Source: Parietaria judaica
Lineage: Eukaryota > Streptophyta > Magnoliopsida > Rosales > Urticaceae
Direction: 5' to 3'
Assembly: GCA_954871525.1 (NCBI GenBank)
Contig: OX940872.1
Coordinates: 24,213,746-24,277,745, forward strand
Length of the DNA stretch: 64,000 nt
Shown: in pieces, positions 49,955-62,358 of the stretch
Position numbering within the stretch: the stretch's first letter is position 1
Layout of the letters: each line of letters opens with the position of its first letter
Position numbers and translations under genes: made by a program
The notes under the pieces: generated by a model
Seen by the model: only the letters and a program-made list of their open reading frames with translations
What the model was told of the DNA's origin: nothing
Database searches by the model: none

Positions 49955-52900
49955 TCAGTTCCATCTCTTGGCGTTCTTCGAGCCCTTTGATTTCGCCTTT
50001 GCTTGCTGAAACGCCACTCTCTTCTGCTTCTTGATCGCCTCTTTCTCGGCCTGAAAGGAAGATTATTATTTAATCACGCAATAACTGACCGGATTACGGG
50101 TTCATTGTGATCTTAGGTTCTTACCTTTGACATCTTTGATTTGGCTTTAGTTTTAGGAGCCTTCTCCTCGAGCTCGGCCTCTCGGTCTAGTGCTCGTTCC
50201 CTAGCATCGAGATTCTTCTCTAAATAATACTGAATAAAACATAAATATCTGTCAGCATCGATCAATAATATTCTTCTCTAAATAAATCAAATTTCAAGAA
50301 ATTAAGCATTTACATTGTAATCGCCAGCATAATCCTGTAAGTTTCCGTCTTTAACTTCGATGACTCTGTTAACAATTTGCTTTATGAAGTAACGATCGTG
50401 AGAAACCGTGATCACCGTGCCCTTGTATTCTGTAATCGCCTCCTGGAAGGTGAATCGAAGAACGTTTTATCATTTGCATAATATTATTTTTATTATTATT
50501 TTGGAGTAATTATGGTCGGAATAGAATATAAAAGAGAAGGGTTACCTCTAGCATTTCCTTCGAAGGAATGTCCAAGTGATTCGTCGGTTCGTCCAAAACC
50601 AGAAGAGTCGACGGCGTTACCATGAATTTGCAAAAAGCAAGGCGTGCCTAAGCCAGACCCACAAATTCAAGTAATTAAATTTAGAATACTTTTAAGTGAA
50701 AACTTAAAAAAGAAATAAATCACATGATTCTTAAATTACCTTCTCACCCCCACTAAGAAAGGAGACTTTTCGGTCAAGCATATCGGCTTTGAAATTACAA
50801 CGCCCGAGGAGACCCTTTATGTCGTCAAGTCTCCAATCCTCTGCAGCCTCTACTACTGTCTCCAACACAGTTTTCTCTAAATCGAGCGCCTCAGCCTGAA
50901 GAAGGCGGTGTTGGTTCAACGTAAATATTACATTAAGGCATACGAGATTAAGAATATTAATCAATAAGAAGTAGAAATAATAAGAACGGAGTACTGAGTG
51001 GCTGAAACCGGATAAGATAGTTTAAAAAATTGTTAAACGGGTTTCTAAAATTGGGTAAACAGATCCTAACCGGTTAGACTTATCGGTTTTTGCTCCGATT
51101 TTTTTTTTTTTGGGGGGGGGGGGGGGGGGATCGATATTATTAGACCAACAAAATTTAGACAAGCTGTGAAAGTAATGAGACCTGATTTTGTTCAAAATAG
51201 TTAGGCAGGACATTATGCTCCCCGAGCTCTACTTCGCCGGCTTGCGGTTCCACTAAACCCAGAATTAGTTTAAGCAAAGTGCTTTTTCCACATCCGTTAG
51301 GACCGAGAATTGCAACTTTCTCTCCCTTTTGAATAGTAAGCTTCGCCTTCTTGAACAGGACCTGCAACGCAGCACAAAAATAATTATTACCAACAAAAAG
51401 ATGTACGCATTTTTCCGTGTTTATCGGAATTGATTCTGCTCACTTTATCGTCGTAACCGAACTGCAAATTCTTGACTGTTACGACGGATTTTCCACTGCT
51501 TCCACGCTCCGGAAACCTGATCTTCATTTGCTTTCTCTGGAACGGCTTTTCTACTAATTCCTCTTCCTGAAGCTTCTCCAGTTTCTTTTGTTTTCCGCAT
51601 TGCAAAGGAGAAAAAAAAGTGTAGTAAGTCCAAAATAATTCTTAAAATATCATTAACATAAGTGAGAACAGAAAAACACATTTTTGGTAATTAAATAAGC
51701 CATATAGATATCAATCTCCATCAATTTTATAAATGAAGGGGGTTTAAGTACTAAGATGAAAATTTATGGAGAAAAGTAGTGGACTAATGAACAAAGCTAA
51801 GGGGCATTTGTGCCAATTACTTTGGATTTAACTTCTTAATTAGGTAGCGTGACCAGCTTTACATAAACGTGACTTAATTGGACCCATAAAATACAAAATA
51901 ATTTACGATTTTCTCTATTGTCATTGAGGGTATTACGGGAACTACACAATATATAAGTGATCAAGATTTCTAATCCTATATAAAAGTGCGTAGTCTGGGA
52001 TTAGCTGGATTTTCGTACTTAAGATCATTGGGAGAGTTTTCTTGGTCCAACCCTCGATCTAGAGACCGGAATTTTGTTCATCACTATCGTTGGATAAAGA
52101 TTCATATAACTATATACCTTTTCAGCAGTAGATGCACGACCGGAATTCGCACCAGCGCCCAATCTAGTGATCAAGTCTTTTGTAGATTCTATTTCTTTCT
52201 GCTGCTTCTCCCAAGCTGCAAACTGAGTCTCGATCCAAGCGGCTTTTGCATAGATGTATTCCGAATAATTTCCAACATATGTTCTTGACACGCCCATGTC
52301 GGTCTCCACTATCTTCGTACAAAGCTGATCAAGGAAAGCTCTGTCGTGAGATATGATCACCATCGGCACCTCTTGTTTTGCGAGATACCCTTCGAGCCAT
52401 TCAATTGTGTCGAGATCCAGATGGTTCGTGGGCTCGTCGAGAAGCAGTAAATCGGGCTCCTGAAGAAAAAGATAAGATAAAATTCAAAGGTATAACACAA
52501 TGAATTCGACAAATCAGTGAAATTGCAAATTCCTTGACAATTTTTCCACGTTCCGAATTGCAATGCAATCACGATACCGAGAAACCGTGACATTCCGCAT
52601 TAGAGGATGTCATCATACATCATTATCCTGCAGCCTCAAGCTTTTAACCAACATCAAAGGGTCATATAGCAGTGGTCATATAGCATCTATAGAACTAATT
52701 TCTGACTGCTAAATTAGTTAAATTATTAGTATAATCAACAACTAATGACAGTGATCATATAGCAATCAACGGGTCTGTAAGTTCCTGATCTAACTCTCTA
52801 ATCAGAAACCCGAGTATCGATTATCAATAAAGCGCTCTTGTTTCGGTTTGATTATCCATAATTGAAGATACCTGAAGTAGAATTTTCCCAAGCGACATCC

Positions 52901-53726
52901 TCATCTGCCACCCGCTGCTGAAGGAGGCGACGAGCCTCTCGGAGTCCTCGGCCGTGAACCCGAGCTCCGGCATGAGCCTGCTCACCTTCGAGTCGACCTC
53001 GTCCAGGTTCACAGCCTGAGCCCTCCTCTGCAGGGAGTCGAACTCGTCGAGCAACCGCCCCATGAGCTCCAAATCGTCCACCGTGCTCTCCAGCGCCTTC
53101 TGAACCTTCTCCAGCTTCGTCGAAACCTCCATTTCCTCCTTGAACGCGCTCACGAACTCCTCCCTCACCGTCCGGCTCATCGAAACCTCGAATTCCTGGC
53201 TGAGAAACGCGATCTTCATGTTCGGCTTCGCCTTCACGACGTTGCCGGAGTCCGGCTCCTCCAGTCCCGCGATAATCCGCATCTGCGTCGTCTTCCCCGC
53301 GCCGTTCACCCCGACAAGGCCGACCTTCTCGCCCTTCTTCACCTCCCAGGTGATGTCCTTCAGCACGGTCATCCCTTTGTACCCCTTCGTCACGTTCTCG
53401 AGCTTGACTCCCGACGAGATTCCCGAGCTCGACTGCTTGCTCCCGCGGCGGCGATCGACCTCGTCGCCGGAGTCCTTCGAGAACAGCGACTCTATTTCGT
53501 CCTTGCTCATCGCCTCCGAGGGCGATTCCTCCTCCACCACCGCCATGGCGGAGGAGCGAGAAGCGGAGACGGAGAGGGAGGTTTTGGCTCTGGCTTTGAT
53601 TCTGGCGGGAGCGGAGCGGAGTGGAGGCGAGAGAGTGGAGGTCCGGGAGCGGGGATCGATGAGGGTGGTGGCGGTGAAGAAGGCCGATCGGAGGTCGAGG
53701 CGGTGGAGCTTGGTGGCGATGTCCAT
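49955..53726 (-). CDS. ABCF5: ABC transporter F family member (ABCF5-like), plastid-type
   Basis: A soluble twin-ATPase of the ABCF class with no membrane domain, related to ribosome-associated translation factors. Nine exons: 53726-52872, 52459-52118, 51584-51444, 51361-51182, 50895-50740, 50647-50546, 50442-50314, 50229-50125 and 50050-49955. All are phase 0 with GT-AG borders, giving 701 residues. The N-terminus ([20 protein letters not shown]) is Ser/Arg-rich, consistent with a chloroplast transit peptide. Domain 1 has Walker [10 protein letters not shown], signature FSSGWQMR and Walker [13 protein letters not shown]. Domain 2 has [20 protein letters not shown] and [13 protein letters not shown] Lys-rich tail ends [11 protein letters not shown]. 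An in-frame ATG 12 codons upstream (53762) is an alternative start. The exon 3 acceptor (caaaag) is weak. Confidence 0.95.
51099..51129. repeat. T13G18 homopolymer pair in ABCF5 intron 4
   Basis: Thirteen T followed directly by eighteen G on the + strand, within the intron between 51181 and 50896. The exact count may be affected by sequencing or assembly error. Confidence 0.85.
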
Positions 53727-53762
53727 GGCTGTTTGGCGAGCGAGAAAGTCCGAGAAAATCAA

Positions 53763-55822
53763 GATGGAAAACTTTCTCGCTCACTCTATCTTCTAAGCTT
53801 CTCTGTGTTTATTATTCATTGCTACATATATTAAAAATATTGCGTGTCTTTTTTTAAATCCACGAAAAATTACGCAATAAAGCAGACACAAATGCATAAA
53901 TATATATCGTCATAAATGTCTTTTTCTTCCTCATATGGTAAGATTTATATAAATTAATATTAGTAGAATTATAAAAAATTTATTAATTTATCGAGAAAAA
54001 AATATCTATTAATTAAAAATAAAATTGTATAAAAATATTATTTTATCAAAATTATTAGTTTATCGAATTTTACTTAACGATTCTACTGTATATAATATAT
54101 GAATATATTATAAATATAATTTTCTCAATATTTATTTATATTTATTGGCTCCATGAATAATCTATAAATCTCTTAACTCCTAACTTATATATTAGTTATT
54201 AAAAAAAAAAATCCCAATAATATTTATATATAGGAATAATCGATGTAAGAATCTATATTTTTAAATAGTACATTAATTTGTAATCTTTCAATGCACAATA
54301 TAAATACTTAGATTAATAGAATTTAAGTTTTTTTTATCACATATAATGTATATTTATCATAAAAAAAATATCTATAATTAATCATAAATCTTGCTAGAAA
54401 GAAAGTTAAAAAGGTGAATAGTGATATAATTTGTGTGGTGCTCATTCCTTTGGCTTTGGTGGAATCTTCACAAATGATAACCTCCACAAGTTGCGGACAC
54501 GTGTAAGCTAGTCGTGAATCCGAGAATTTTCTTGTCTTTTTCTTGTGATTGATATTTTTTTAATATAAATTTTGATTACGTATAATTTTATAAGTATATT
54601 TATGATAAATTGCTTCAAGAAATTTTTTCAATTTTCTATTTCATTTAGGGTTTGTAACTTTAGAATGGCAAAATTGGATTCATTCCATGCATTTCTTTGC
54701 TCGAAGATAGACCTCGCTTAATGGCAACGGATGGCCCGAGGCCGCAAATGCTCGATGGTCGGCCTGTAAAGTGTAAACAATATGAGGGCTGCCGTGCAAA
54801 TTCGCCGGCCATCGACCGGCTCCACTATATGCGATCCGACCAGTACGAGGCTATGAAGATACGCCTAATTTTTTCGTAGTTAGACCAGAATTGATCGTAT
54901 TCCCGCGAATATTTAAACTATGAGATACGCAATATCAGAATCTACATGCATTAGATTTCAAATATTCAATCATAATCATCAATGAAGGTTCAACTACAAC
55001 GCATTGTTAATGAAGTGAAATGAAGAACTTACAATATTCACAATTTCTTTCAGTATGCGGAATCCAAAGGAAACCGTGGCAGAGAAGCAGTTTCGGATCA
55101 ATCCCCAGAAACAACACGAACAAGATGCCAAACCGGATTCAGACCACGCGGAGTTGAACTACGAAGAATGCAAAGAAAGTGAAGAGCGAACCTACAGCGT
55201 TCTTAAATCTGTTTAGCAGCCCAAAACAATCACGGATTCTAAGATAACTGCGGCATATAAGCCCTTTTCAGATGAGCCACCAAGAACAATCCACCGATAT
55301 AAGCTGATTCCGACCAAACCGGATTCATAACACGCATAACCAGACGATGAAGAACACGAATGAAGTGACCAAGCAAAACCTACAGCATAATCAGAGTACC
55401 CTTTCCATTCAGTAGACACGAGCTCTTCTACAAAACAAACTCAGAATCCGTAGAAAACCACCGAGAATAATCCACCAAAAAAAGCTGATTCCCGCCAAAC
55501 CAGATTCAAAACCTGGACAGAACCGGACCACGAAGAACACAAAGAAAGCGACAAACGAAACTCGCAATGATATATTCACAATTCACATAGCATTTCACTC
55601 TAGGAGACACGAACTCTTCCATGAACAAACCCGGAATCCGTAGAAAACCGCAGCACAGAAGCCTTTCAGATGATCAATCACCGAGAACAAATTCACCAAA
55701 AAAAAGCTCTAAATTAGCATTTCCATTCCAAATTCTATTTACACGAGCTCTTGCATCTGAATCCCTAGCAGATCAATCACCAAGAACAAATTCACCAAAA
55801 ATAAACGATTCGCAACACTAAA
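53763..55822. other. ABCF5 upstream region and degenerate repeats
   Basis: Very AT-rich to 54640 with no gene. From about 55060 to 55810 an imperfect array repeats words such as aatccgtagaaaacc, gattcaaaacc, cacgagctctt and accgagaacaa at roughly 150-200 bp spacing. It lies in the 3' flank of the small Cys-rich gene. Confidence 0.5.
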
Positions 55823-56400
55823 CTAAACCTGATTCGAAATCGGGCTACGAAGAGCGCGAGGGGAGAGCTTGAGGCACTCGCTCCGGCAGCGGCGGAGACA
55901 GCCGTCGCTCCAGCTCGGAGCCTGGCGGTGGCTGACGCAGACGGCGCGCTCGCAGGCCTCCGCGCAGGCGTCGAGCTGGGAGACGGCGCAGACGGTGACG
56001 CAGCTCTCGGAGACTGGATCCTTGGAGTTGGAGATCGCCGCAAGCTTGCCGAGCATGCGCTTGGACGCGCACACTCTCTCGCACACCAGCATCTCCTCCG
56101 AGCTCTTCTCACTCCCGCTCTGAAGCTTCCGCTCCTCCGCTCGCCGCTTCTTCGCCCTAGCTCTGAGCGCATACGCCGCCCCTACCGCCAGTGGCGGAAC
56201 CAGAAATTATATTCGGGGGTGGCTAAGATTAAATTTTAGTGAAATTTAAGGATAAAATAATAATAAAAAAATAAAACTGGGGTAAAAAAGTACAAAAAAA
56301 GAAATTAAGGGGGTGGTTTCAACACCCCTGCCCACCCCCTGCTTCCGCCACTGCCTACCGCCGGGACGGCGGCCAGGAGAGACCACCACGGTTCGTCCAT
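55823..56400 (-). pseudogene. Small cysteine-rich protein gene interrupted by a MITE (At5g64816-like)
   Basis: The minus strand encodes a plant-specific small protein of unknown function. The intact part (56188-55823) has repeated CX3C units (CERVC, SCVTVC, DACAEACERAVC, DGCLRRCRSEC) ending at TGA-type stop 55823. Upstream, an ATG at 56400 opens 13 codons with a Trp/Leu-rich hydrophobic N-terminus (MDEPWWSLLAAVP). Between them lies a 165-bp hAT MITE plus its 8-bp duplication, 173 bp in total, which shifts the frame. Without the insertion the frame would be 134 codons, so the insertion hit a working gene. Remaining options are splicing out of the MITE, initiation at the internal ATG (56092), or loss of function. 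Its position between ABCF5 and LIP1 fits Arabidopsis At5g64816 (from memory). Confidence 0.75.
56189..56353. mobile_element. 165-bp hAT MITE in a coding exon
   Basis: Termini CAGTGGCGGAACCAG and GCTTCCGCCACTG are inverted repeats of the widespread hAT type. The target duplication CCTACCGC is perfect at 56181-56188 and 56354-56361. Perfect flanks indicate a fairly recent insertion. A truncated relative starts at 56870 (CAGTGGTGGAACCAGGAA) and a weaker one at 39540 (CAGTGACGGACCC). Confidence 0.9.
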
Positions 56401-56869
56401 CTCCGGGGAGAGAGAGAGAGGTGAGAGCTCTCCGGTGGCAAGAATCCTTCGCCGGAGAGAGAGGGAGGTCGCCGGTGACGGAGAGACTAACGAGAGGAAG
56501 GGCTGAAGAGTGTGCCACCGGAGAGCTCCGTTGGGTCGGGTCGTTCCGTTGCTTCCGGCCTTCAGCGTTTGGGCGGGTTGACATGGATCACGATAAAGGA
56601 GCCTTATTTTATTTTGGGATATTACGGTATAACTACCCAAGTTTTAACTATCTGAGGCGGCATGGATCCAATATAAAGAATAACGATAAGAAGTACTTAG
56701 GAGTTAAGAAAAATGAGGCGAGGTTTATTTCTGTCCACTTTATTTACAGAAGGTCAAATGCCACACGACATCAAGCTGACCTATATATATTTGTCTTCTC
56801 AATTTCGTCCAATATTCGTCATACTACATGTTTTTTTTATCAATGTCTGTCAAAAATAATTGACAGATA

Positions 56870-57000
56870 CAGTGGTGGAACCAGGAATTACGTCCTGAAG
56901 GGTTAGATTTATAAAAATAAAAAATTAGACTTAGACGGTTATATTTAAATTTAGGAGAAATTCGAAGGGGGTTGCGGTGAACTTTTAGATGAGTTTACAC
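56870..57000. repeat. Truncated relative of the CAGTGGCGG hAT MITE
   Basis: Starts CAGTGGTGGAACCAGGAA and shares the ggggttg-type interior, but the right terminus is not recognisable. Its right border is approximate. Confidence 0.5.
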
Positions 57001-57159
57001 TAAAATTAAATGAAATTGTATAATAATAACATTTTTCTTGTTGTTTAAATCCCACCTCCTTTCAATGTGTTTCCGCAACTGTACGGAAACATGCGTCCCT
57101 CAAATTTGTCTCTATTTTTTTTTTCATTTTATACCTATGTAACCCCAATTGATCAAAAT

Positions 57160-57297
57160 TTGAATGCTTATGCCACCAATAATTCTTTTATTTTTAACGA
57201 GCCTAATCCGGAAATTGGAAACCGTTATTTGAATACTTATGCCGCCAACAATTCTTTTAACTTTAAGGGGCCTAATCCAGAAATTGTAAACCGTTAT
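57160..57297 (+). repeat. 69-bp tandem repeat, two copies with an open frame
   Basis: Units 57160-57228 and 57229-57297 both begin ttgaatncttatgccnccaa and end aaaccgttat. The period is a multiple of three and one frame is open through both (units of the LNxYAxNNSFxF type). A degenerate third copy follows. No known protein is recognised. Confidence 0.75.
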
Positions 57298-57605
57298 TGC
57301 CGCTAAAAATTTAAGAAATTTGTTAACGCACTCAGCTTAAAATTATATACTTGTGCCATAAATATTTTCAATTTTGAGCTATGCGGCACTTAAGAAAACA
57401 AACAAGTACATTGTTATATGTAAGTAAGTTTGAAAGAAACTTGGTAAGAAAGAAAGTTACCATTTTGACTCTTTCTAGTAAGTTTCCCATAGTGAAATTA
57501 GTTTCCCATAATGGTAAGCTTCGTGCGCACTTTTGCTCCTCTATATACAATAAATTAGCCATTCTCACCATCCCTACGAGCAAAGCATACACATTCGCGA
57601 AACAA

Positions 57606-57613
<8 letters not shown>

Positions 57614-57655
<42 letters not shown>
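57614..57655. repeat. (TA)n microsatellite
   Basis: About 21 uninterrupted TA dinucleotides following a short (GT)n tract. Confidence 0.95.
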
Positions 57656-57656
<1 letters not shown>

Positions 57657-58044
57657 CCTCTGTATTCTGTAATGTATGTCAACATAAGCAAACTTGCAAC
57701 TTAATGCATTACATTCACTCAAGATTTATAATTGATGCGTTTTGCATGTGTGTTGTAGTCTTATACATATATTGTATGTATATACGTACCGAAAACGAAT
57801 AAAAGAACAAACTTGAGTATAATTATTGTAACTGAGGTCGCTTGGCATGTATTTCGGCGAAACGGGATACTTGACTTTTGGTCTCTTTTCGTTCGTTTCC
57901 AATGCCCCACCCATATATATGGACGGTCTTTCCCAGTTCCCGGTTTTGGAGAAAATTTTAACTTTTTTGGGCGGAAATCACATGACTCGGGCAGGGACAA
58001 AATCAATGTGTGTGACTCGTTTAGTTTGTGTTTGTAGCGAGAAT

Positions 58045-58290
58045 ATGGCGGTGAAATCGGAAAAAAGGAATTGGCAAGGAAAGCAGAAGAAGAGCAAGAA
58101 CCAGACAAGGCAATCACTCGATGATGATCGAAGCACAAGCAGTGGACAAGGCAAAGATTCAAGCTTTCTTGCCAAACAAGCAATGGAATTCTACAGCAAC
58201 GAAGTTGATCAACACTTCTGGTATCTTCTCCATGGCCCAAGAACGACTAGAAGATTGCCCGTTTTCGAAGAAATTTGCCCCACAGATTGA
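58045..58290 (+). CDS. Hypothetical small basic protein (unrecognised)
   Basis: An ATG at 58045 opens 81 codons to a TGA ending at 58290. The N-terminus is Lys/Gln-rich (MAVKSEKRNWQGKQKKSKNQ), followed by a Ser/Asp stretch and a more ordered C-terminus (FLAKQAMEFYSNEVDQHFWY, GPRTTRRLPVFEEICPTD). The frame is open for another 66 codons upstream. I do not recognise a family. Codon use and the hydrophilic-to-amphipathic pattern look more protein-like than the surrounding noise. It could be a first exon or a chance ORF. It lies between the broken Cys-rich gene and LIP1, on the opposite strand. Confidence 0.35.
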   Translation: MAVKSEKRNWQGKQKKSKNQTRQSLDDDRSTSSGQGKDSSFLAKQAMEFYSNEVDQHFWYLLHGPRTTRRLPVFEEICPTD

Positions 58291-59057
58291 AAGAGAGAGC
58301 CTAAGTTTAGGGAAAATAGCAACTTAGTTCATAATTACTATATGATAAGAGGTTGTCAAAAAAAAAAATTGGTTTCTTTTATTAACTTAAAGAGTGTGTG
58401 GTATTGGTAACGTGCCCGAGAGAGGAGCTGAGCTCGAGCCACGGTTACGAACTAGGGTTTTAGTCAAAAGAGTAGTCGGCTAAGGTTAGTCATGGCCGAG
58501 CAGGGGCATCAGGCTCGGTCGTTTAATTTAGTTAAGCAGTATATTTCCGTACTTAATATTATTATTTTGTGATTCCAAGCATTCCACAAGTAGGTCTTTT
58601 TGCTTAATGAGAAATTACTTTTTAACTCGATCAAATTTGATCTCTCTCGGAAGAGAAAATGAGGCTTGTAGAAGGAACTGTTTCTATTGCAAGCTCGAAA
58701 TCTCGGGGCCGGGAAATTAGGCTTGTGAAAGAAACATGACATATCCCGTTTCGATATCAAGCTTTTATGGTAACTAGATAAACCGGAATATGTAGGGTTA
58801 TAGCATATAAACATATATATAATTTCAGTATATAGAATTCATAATAATGGAAAGAATAGCCGCAATCACTGGCTCAAAAAAATAACCCAAATAAGTAATA
58901 TTCTATAGCCCTAAACACTATATACGAAGGGTTGTAATATGAAGAAAGAATCATCAGTGCGTAGTTTCCAACTTAATTAACAGAAAGGTAAAAAAAAGAA
59001 AAAGATACATCTTCAGGACAGCAATAGAAAAACAAAACATTCTTTGCTGTTCGGAGA
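58291..59057. other. Intergenic DNA, LIP1 3' flank, no gene seen
   Basis: No coding region supported. A GC-richer patch at 58408-58530 (gaggagctgagctcgagcc) has no recognised identity. Confidence 0.45.
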
Positions 59058-61872
59058 TCAGACGTTAATATCCGAGCGTCGTGATCTCGCGGCACTGTAT
59101 ATTTCTGACGAGCTCTGAGAAAATCTAGGGAGGCTGTAGTTTTCGGTGACGGAAACCGGCTGCTGAGGGTAAAGTGTGGGAGGCGGCGTGAGATTGCGCT
59201 GGGCCGGGAGGGGCGGGAGCATGTTGTATTTAAAAGGGTCGCTGCGAAAACTGCAAACAATAACTCTGAATTAACTGAAAACTGCAAACAAGAGAATTTG
59301 GGGGTGCAGCAGATACCCTTGATCTCAATTTTTTGGAGCATATTTTGAAGGGTATTTTTGTAATTTTCATCCCTGATTCATTTGTTGTAAACTTGTAATG
59401 AAATTGACTACAAATAATAGGGTTCTAATACTCTATTTAAAATCGTTTGAAGACATTCTTGTAATTGGGTCACGGTAAAACAAATTGACAAAAATACGCT
59501 AAAAATGATGTAACGTGATGTTGAGTCCGCTTTACTTAACGGAAATAAACACAAGGCGGTAAATGAGGCCAGGGGGATTTTGCGCACCACCCGACCAGAT
59601 TGGGGGAATTTAAAAACCCTTAAAAGACTTTAGGGAAAACAAGTTAGTTCTTGCAACAACAGACCTTGTGTTCTTGTGAGCTTGGTCATCATCGCTTAAA
59701 TTGTCATCCAATCTCTGAACGGGTCTTGGAACGGGCGAACCAGACCACGAGTTAGGAGCCGGTAGTTCATCAGAAAAGTATCTTCTTCGAATCAACTAAA
59801 CCCACAAAAACAAGACTTAGGCTATCTTCCAGAAGAAAGCACAAAAAAATGTGGCTAAAGCGTGACGATGTGAAAAGAAATATACCAGTTTGAAGAATTT
59901 TATCACCGCTTCTTTGTCATATCTCGATTCCTTTGCAGCCTGCATATGCATTCGAGATAGAATACCGTATTGCACGTGAATACAACAGACGACAAAAGGA
60001 TGGAAACATGTAAATAGATAGATTCGCACTTGCAGACATCACTATATGCTTGAATTACTAACTCAAGTTCTTAACTAGTGATGTTCTTACCGCTAGAAGC
60101 CCTCCTGCGCCGGGAAAAGTCTCGGTCAACGGAAGTTCCTCACTGGATGGAAGCAAACCCTGCTTTTCAACCCAATGCCGAGCAACATCAACGAGATTTC
60201 CGCTACTACCTCTCGTCCCCTCTTTAGCCGCCACGTCAGCTTTATTCCCAATGACGATATACGGCACAGGAAGCCCACCAGGCCCCCCAGAGCTCAGAGG
60301 AGCTGAAAATGTCCCACTTACAGCAACCTCGGTTGCCCATTTCTGCAAGCTGGTTTTGGTCCTCCTTTGAGAGAGATCGTGAACAAAAATAACACCTGAA
60401 TAAAATTACAAAATTGTCCTCAATATTCAGTACCAGCAACAACGATAGGAAATAAAAGAGTTATTACCGGCTTAGAAGTGTTCCGGAAAAATGCTCTATA
60501 CCAACCTAAAATCTAGTTATATTCTATGATAAATTAGATAATGGCATTGCTCACGGAAAATATTCATACACTTTTTAGTTGTGACCAAGTGCTTGTGTCT
60601 TTGTAAGGAAACCCTGGACTTCTTCGATAATGGCCTTCATAATATATTTTACAACATCAACCAGTTATATTTTGGAAGTTTCCATTACATATGGGGACTT
60701 TTCACCTGTAACAATTACATATAATACAACAAAACGATATAGCACTTCCTTATGTTGCAGAGAGTAGGAATTTTGGTACTAACCATTGATTTGCGTATAG
60801 AAGAGAGATCGACAATCTTTATATCTATCGTGCCCGGAAACATCCCAAAGCTCAACGAAGAAATCTCTCTCACTGTCGCCTTTGATGCTGCTAGAAGAAC
60901 TACCACCGTTTCCGTAAGTAGTGTGCTGAATAGCAGAGGGAAAAAACACTTTAATGAACGTATTGACACAAAAGAACAAATAAGCGGCTCTGCAATTCTC
61001 AGCAAACAAGAAAAATCCAAAAAAGTTCACACCTTTATGTCAACTGTACATCCAATTGTTTGAGAAGGGCGAGCAATCGACGAACCTTTAACGATCAGAT
61101 TGACAAGTGATGTTTTCCCAACACCTATAAATCAAACATTTTAGACTTCAAAGATCCTATTTTCACACATCACACTAGCAACATGATTTCACAAATTTTA
61201 CTTTCTAACTCTATATTCGAAAATCGCAGCTCATCTCTACTATAACAAACGAAACTCAACCATCCTCAAGTGGTGAGAAGAACTGAAATCAATCTAAACA
61301 GCACCAACAAATGAATCATTTTAGACGCCAATTATCGTATTTCACACATTACACTAAAATTTGCATATTGCAACTCGTCAACTTACAGATGAAACTGAAC
61401 CAATCACCAGAGTTCCGGGAAGAACTTAAATCAATCTAAACAGCACTACAAATGAATCATTTCCAACTTCAAAGATTGTACTTTTACATATGACACTAAA
61501 CAGTAAAATTTCATAAATTTGAAGTTCCAACTCTAAATCCGCAACTCTTCCACGATCAATTAAAACTAAATTCCACATAAAAATCAACCTACACAGCATC
61601 TCAAATGAATCATTCTAGAATTCGAAGATGGTACTTTTGCATATCACAATAAAGATATAATTTCACAGATTCGAAGTTTCAACTCCGAATTCGCAACTCA
61701 ACTAGTCTTCAGAAACCAAGGAAGAACTCAGAATCAATCTACATTCTACACAACACAAATTTAAACCCAAAATCAACAAACCTGAATCGCCAACGACGAG
61801 AACTCGAACCTGCCCACACGGCGGTCCTCCGCTTTGCTCACTGTTCTCTCTCTCGCGTTCCCTCCAAAACAT
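59058..61872 (-). CDS. LIP1: Atypical small GTPase LIP1 (LIGHT INSENSITIVE PERIOD1)
   Basis: A Ras-superfamily GTPase related to RabL, known in Arabidopsis for circadian light input and salt response. Seven exons: 61872-61782, 61124-61033, 60925-60784, 60395-60091, 59939-59886, 59795-59665 and 59241-59058. All are GT-AG with matching phases, giving 332 residues. G1 is GDSGVGKTS (residues 28-36), split by intron 1. G3/switch II is WDVSGHDRYKDCRS, where Ras has DTAGQE. G4 is GNKAD. The atypical C-terminal extension includes IRRRYFSDELPAPNSW, KYNMLPPLPAQRNL and YPQQPVSVTENY, ends SRRSDINV, and has no prenylation CaaX box. The start MFWRERERENSEQ is preceded by an in-frame ATG 8 codons upstream (61896), an alternative start. 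Confidence 0.95.
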
Positions 61873-62300
61873 CTCGCTCTCTCTCCGAAAACGCAACCAA
61901 TTCCAAATCGCTCACATCCCAAACCTAAAGCCAGATCCACCGACAAATCCCACCAAAGGAAACCAACACCGACTCAAATTTCTGCTCGGAATCAACAATA
62001 CACACGAACGGCGAGAGATCCGAACTGAAATCACTAAGAATCGTAGAAATTCAATCAATCAATTGCACCAGAATCATCGCTTAATAAGTGTAATCCGAAA
62101 ATCGTTCGACGCACCTGAATCGAAACCCTATGGAGAACTCGCCGGAGGCGCAGATACGACGGCGATCTCGCGTGAGGGACGATGATTCGAAGGAAGGAAT
62201 CCAATTACGATGTGTTAATCTGTGTTCGCCATGGAAGCAGTATCGTGCAAGCTTTAATGGTGATGTGAAGAGAAAGGCGGGTTCTTTCTCAGCTTTCTAA
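61873..62300 (-). other. LIP1 5' UTR and upstream region
   Basis: CT/GA-rich leader on the minus strand. A ggtgcgtcgaacg block near 62105-62120 may mark an untranslated intron border, as in many plant 5' UTRs. No other gene. Confidence 0.4.
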
Positions 62301-62358
62301 GAAATTCTGTAATAAATATCTTTTTTTATTATTTTATTTTACGTAAAATGGTTCGCGG

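Noticed and set aside
53140..53796. 218-codon + strand ORF
   Set aside because: Exact antisense shadow of ABCF5 exon 1, which carries clear Walker and signature motifs.
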